Part shown: positions 60,501 to 64,000 of the stretch, in pieces | How positions within the stretch are numbered: position 1 is the first letter of the stretch | Layout of the letters: every line of letters begins with the position of its first letter | NCBI GenBank assembly: GCA_946965045.2 | Contig: OX337232.1 | Span: forward strand, 434,001 to 498,000 | Length of the DNA stretch: 64,000 nucleotides | Direction: 5' to 3' | From: Epithemia pelagica | Lineage: Eukaryota > Bacillariophyta > Bacillariophyceae > Surirellales > Surirellaceae | Program-made: the position numbers and the translations under genes | Notes under the pieces: generated by a model | Database searches by the model: none | The model's input: only the letters and a program-made list of their open reading frames with translations | What the model was told of the DNA's origin: nothing

Positions 60501-62874
60501 GAAAGCCTTTTGGGACCCAAACCAACCTCGCCTCCAAGGGGGATTTGTTGGAGACATGGTAGACCAAGATGTCCGCGTCATTGTACGTCCATCCAAATAC
60601 AACGACCACAACAAGTCACACTCCTACGGTGACCCCATGATGGGAGATGCCATTGACGATCCACGCCATGTCCATGTAAGTCCGTCTGTAGATTGTTTCT
60701 TCTTGCCAACACGTATGCGATTTTTATTCCTCATTCCGTTTCTTGAATCGTGGTGGGTATTGCTTCAGGGTATCTTCACTCCTGACCGTGAACCTCATCC
60801 AGCAGCGCTGGAGCTAAAGTTTTTGCAGCAACCCGTGATATTCGTTCCGGATGGTGGTCCGGAACATGAGGAGAAGGATGAAACATATGCTCCCACGCTG
60901 ATACGTGTCAAAGTGTGCAAGAACCATCAGGCAAGTATCCCAATTCTTTGGGGTTTCTCTAATCCGTATTCTGCAGAGATTTGTTTGGATGTGGTAAATC
61001 GATAACCCTTTTGCGATCTGTCACGCATATCCTGGTCGTGGCAACTGGTATCCAATCGAAGTATCAAGCCTATTCGCAAAGAAGCATTTCATGTTACCGT
61101 TCGGGCCACGAATAGGACAACTGATGCTACAGACGACAGGGGCGAAGAGGCTTCGGTGGAGCACATGGCTACAGTTTCGCTCGACAATGTCATTTCACGT
61201 GTGCTGCAGCTGGAAAAGACACGACCACCGGGAACAGGCAATTCCTTTTTTCTCAATCTTCGGGGCCATTTAAACCGCCGCATTCCATGGGCCAATATCG
61301 GTCACGTCCTCATCACACAACAATTCCCCATTGTGTTTGACTTTCCTCCTGAAATCATGGCAATGGAGGCCGTGCCCACGATTCCTAAGCTTCCAGTATC
61401 GCGTAGTTCTTCAATGACCACCATGTCGGTGGAAACGACAGACAAGCTGGTCACAATCTACACGACCCAGAACAGCGGTCCAACAACACGCCCCATTCCT
61501 CTCGCATCGATTGACAAGACAACGGGAGCCTTGCAGTCGTATTATTCTGTCATGGACGGCCGCAATTGGTTGGCCCATCCCTTGACTCCCAACTTTACAC
61601 GAGCGGCTACGGAAAATGACAAGCGTGGTCGAGGCCAACCTCATGATTCTCCCATGTTTCCACTCCTCGCCGATCTGGTGGAATGGACTCAATTAAAGCT
61701 GGGAAGTAGCGGATTGTCTCATGCCCATCATTGGTCCTCAGTCGGACTTTCGCAGGACTGTCCACCAAAACTAAAGTGTTTCAACCTCACGGTGCAAAAG
61801 GAAGGGGACAAGGATGATAACCACAAGGACAGGAATGACCACTGCGGTATAGGAGGACCACATGTGGTGGTTCACGCCCAGTGTCAGGTCTGTCACAATT
61901 TTCGTCCCGTGGTCTTGTTCACTGTGGATATCACATACACCGTCTATGGGACGAGTGGTCAAGTGCACCTGTCGCAACGGGTCCGACCGCAAGATCCCGC
62001 ATTGGAACGATTGGTCTCCATGCCACGCATTGGCTTGTATACGGAATTGCGTCCCGCCATCGCAGACTGCTCCTCCTCCTCCTCATCATCATGGAGTAAT
62101 AATAGGTTGTGGTATTATGGTCGAGGTCCGCATGAAAATTATCCCGACCGTCAAGCATCGACGGAATGGGGTGTGTTCGAAACCACACCATTCGACATGG
62201 GTCATGACCAGTACATTGTGCCGGGAGAAAATGGATGTCGCTCGGACTGCGAATGGATTGCCTTTGGTGTTCCACCATCAGGGTCATCCAACGAGACAAC
62301 ACATTGTGACGATGCCCGCAACAACAACAAAACCAACAACAAGGTGGATGGCTTGTTGATTGTTTCCACTTCGTCAAGTCGTTCCTCGTTGCAACCAGGC
62401 AATGCTCCATGCAATAAGCCATCCGTCTTTCATTGCAGTGCATTGGTGCATTCCGCAGTGGATTTGGAAACCGCACATACCCATGCCGATTTGCAAACCT
62501 TGACGGCCACATCCTTGAAGAATACTGCCACCGACCCTCCAACCACCACCACGACAGGATCGTCCGTGGTGTGTCTGTTGTTGGACGATCAACTCATGGG
62601 TGTGGGGCAAGCCATCCGTGTGGGCAACGGTTCATCCGAGTATTGTTCGTATGTGGATCCCGACTGTCGCGTTTCTTTTTCGAGTGCTGCGGCTGCGGTG
62701 TACGAGTATTCCATTGCCCTCTGTCCCCTGGTCGCCCCGTCCTCCCATCCGGACGACCGGTGGCTGGATCCATTCACTGTATCGTACGTGGCCCGAGCCG
62801 TGGCAACGCACCACCATTGTCCGAAACTACTACAACAACGGCGATTGGGTACCAACCGCAGGAGCGGCAGCTGA
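57544..62874 (+). pseudogene. GH2 beta-galactosidase locus, multi-exon, with frameshift and in-frame stop
   Basis: LacZ-type glycoside hydrolase family 2. A Thr-rich, membrane-anchor-like stretch starts at ATG 57544. The enzyme begins near 58062 with VVQESNRLPP and SSCRVYWNRQ (GH2 N-terminal domain). An intron of about 58751-58865 is likely (GTAAGC...CCACAG). Then come VGFRTISI, FNAVRITRQ, CDAYGLYVWNE and PSVIVWSLGNN. Further introns: 60320-60439 (GTACGT...TATAG), 60676-60768 (GTAAGT...TTCAG) and perhaps 60931-60978 (GC-AG). Nucleophile region VILSEYSRVVGNSNGNL (60439 on), then LQGGFVGD and TPDREPHPAALELK; the small-chain domain has YYGRGPHENYPDRQ. Lesions: one extra base near 60155-60170 and TAA at 61003-61005. 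The acid/base Glu of LGNE is Asn. After 62730 another frame stays open to 63223 and may be a C-terminal extension. Confidence 0.75.
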
Positions 62875-63223
62875 GAACCGTGTGTGTACCATCCACTGGG
62901 AACAGACTCCCAAAAAAGAGGGGGACGACGACAACAACAACGACAGTTGGAAACCACACAAAAAAGCACCACATCCAAACACTGCGCGCAAGGTCCCAAC
63001 ACGAAACAACAACAAAAACCGCGGCGACAACAGGACGATTCCCTCTCACATTCCGTTGTGGGGTTTTGTGGGTGTGGTGTCGTTCGGATGGATGACACCT
63101 CCACAGAATGCCGAGCCAGTGTTTCCCACACTCCATACAATAGACCACCCTGTGTGGGAAATGAATGTGGTTCGGCAACTGTGGACCAAAAGGAGGACAC
63201 CAAGACGCGCATCCTCAAAATAA

Positions 63224-63537
63224 GTCACCATCACACTCTCTCTATAATACGACAGAGAAATCCATTCCACGGTCCTGTTATCGAATGCTAATACTTACTA
63301 CCAGTGATTCTCCGTGGAGGATCCTATCATGGATCTAACCAAAATAGACAAAACATAATTGGTACCATAGACCGAGGAACTGTGCGTATATAGAAATCCT
63401 TGTTCCAACATGTGTGATATTTTGTGGATCCATATATGAGGAAGAAGAGGTGTGTGTGTCATTCCGGATCACACGGTGGAGCGGTCCCAACACAACGAAC
63501 CGTCGACGCAGTCCACGCGTGCTGTGGAAACAACCTA
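63224..63537. other. Intergenic region
   Basis: No gene or repeat recognised between the end of the beta-galactosidase locus and the foldback. Confidence 0.4.
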
Positions 63538-63681
63538 CCTAGGTGGACCCAATAGTGTCCAAAAAGAGGAATCTGCCAATGGTGAGGAATCAACCGAGGC
63601 GGGTTCGCCGAAACTCGCCTCTTGTAATTCCTCGCCATTGGCAGCTTCCCCTTGTTGGACAATATAGTGGGTCCATCTAGG
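63538..63681. mobile_element. 144-base foldback MITE
   Basis: Nearly palindromic: CCTAGGTGGACCCA...TGGGTCCATCTAGG with paired interior (ctgccaatggtgaggaat against attcctcgccattggcag) and a central gaggcgggttcgcc hairpin. No target duplication could be fixed. Its right end supplies the stop codon of the neighbouring minus-strand gene. Confidence 0.7.
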
Positions 63682-64000
63682 ATATGTTTCCAGCTTTGTC
63701 TAGTGCAGCAGCACGATGATTCACGGCTGCAGGTACGGGTCCTTTTGTTCGGACAACGTTGGACCCGTTGGTCTGCTGAGACGTGCTGGCAGCATCAGTG
63801 TTGTTCCCGTCAATGCTTGACAGGCCCTGTTCTTGTTGGTCTTGACGTTTGACCTCTCCCACCGGAGGCGGTGGAGGCTGCCGTGCACGGAGTGCTTGAT
63901 CCAGTGCGGCGGATACCTCTGCTTGATCCGGCGGGTTTTCCGCAAGACTTGGCACATACGCCTGAATTGTGACAATAACCGAGGACCGCACAGCATCCAC
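63677..64000 (-). CDS. Uncharacterised protein, C-terminal part, truncated by a foldback, runs off the right edge
   Basis: About 107 visible codons, entering from the right edge: IVTIQAYVPSLAENPPDQAEV, LRARQPPPPPVGEVKRQDQQ, QGLSSIDGNNTDAAS, NVVRTKGPVPAAVNHRAAAL, then LDKAGNIS and TAG. The stop TAG is formed by the CCTAG end of the foldback. The related sequence at 49632-49940 continues well beyond this point, so this end is probably shortened. No family recognised; the N-terminus lies outside the window. Confidence 0.45.
   Translation of the reverse strand: MDAVRSSVIVTIQAYVPSLAENPPDQAEVSAALDQALRARQPPPPPVGEVKRQDQQEQGLSSIDGNNTDAASTSQQTNGSNVVRTKGPVPAAVNHRAAALDKAGNIS

Noticed and set aside
61931-62542. 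Minus-strand frames over the beta-galactosidase
   Set aside because: Shadows of the conserved plus-strand coding sequence (GRGPHENYPDR region).
62600-63223. Separate gene in a third frame after the beta-galactosidase
   Set aside because: The translation has some coding character but overlaps the enzyme's end and has no start or recognised domain; noted only as a possible C-terminal extension after a frameshift.

Overview
The window looks like nuclear DNA of a diatom, probably a pennate one (inference). The signs are short GT-AG and GC-AG introns, a coiled-coil protein with a bipartite plastid presequence (signal peptide then A|F), a full-length SepSecS enzyme of the eukaryotic selenocysteine pathway, and many Gln/Asn/Thr low-complexity stretches. 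No bacterial-style operon, ribosome binding site or CRISPR array is visible.

Layout. 1-619: start of an Xaa-Pro aminopeptidase gene (minus strand) that runs off the left edge. 612-33443: a tandem segmental array of three units (A 612-6400, B 6401-19492, C 19493-33443). Each unit holds the aminopeptidase leader, a stretch resembling DNA upstream of a GST gene, a small MITE, a plastid-type coiled-coil gene and the broken 5' half of a GH2 beta-galactosidase gene. Uninterrupted copies in one unit serve as empty sites for insertions in another, so ends and target duplications can be read directly.

Mobile elements in the array. Unit B carries a 7.6-kb tyrosine-recombinase element (8691-16326). It has a three-exon Crypton-type recombinase gene plus at least three unrecognised genes, is bounded by TCATTATT, and its empty site is in unit C. 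This is the most unusual system here. Unit C carries a 7.0-kb Ty1/copia retrotransposon with identical 169-bp LTRs, a 1.6-kb TIR element with arrays of TTCACAT/ATGTGAA, and a 743-bp long-TIR element with a 9-bp target duplication.

33447-41182: a truncated GST copy, a coiled-coil membrane protein gene, a kelch-like gene, a low-complexity gene and an intact GST gene. 41183-49339: a complete APE-type LINE with a 17-bp target duplication and, unusually, a poly(T) sense-strand tail. It sits between the GST gene and a small gene broken by a foldback.

49941-64000: SepSecS gene, the longest copy of the plastid coiled-coil gene, a putative mitochondrial membrane protein gene, a long GH2 beta-galactosidase locus with a frameshift and an in-frame stop, and a partial gene ended by a foldback. 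The coiled-coil and beta-galactosidase genes at 54.9-62.9 kb are paralogues of those repeated in the array, in the same order and orientation.

All calls come from reading the sequence and recalled family motifs; no database search was run.
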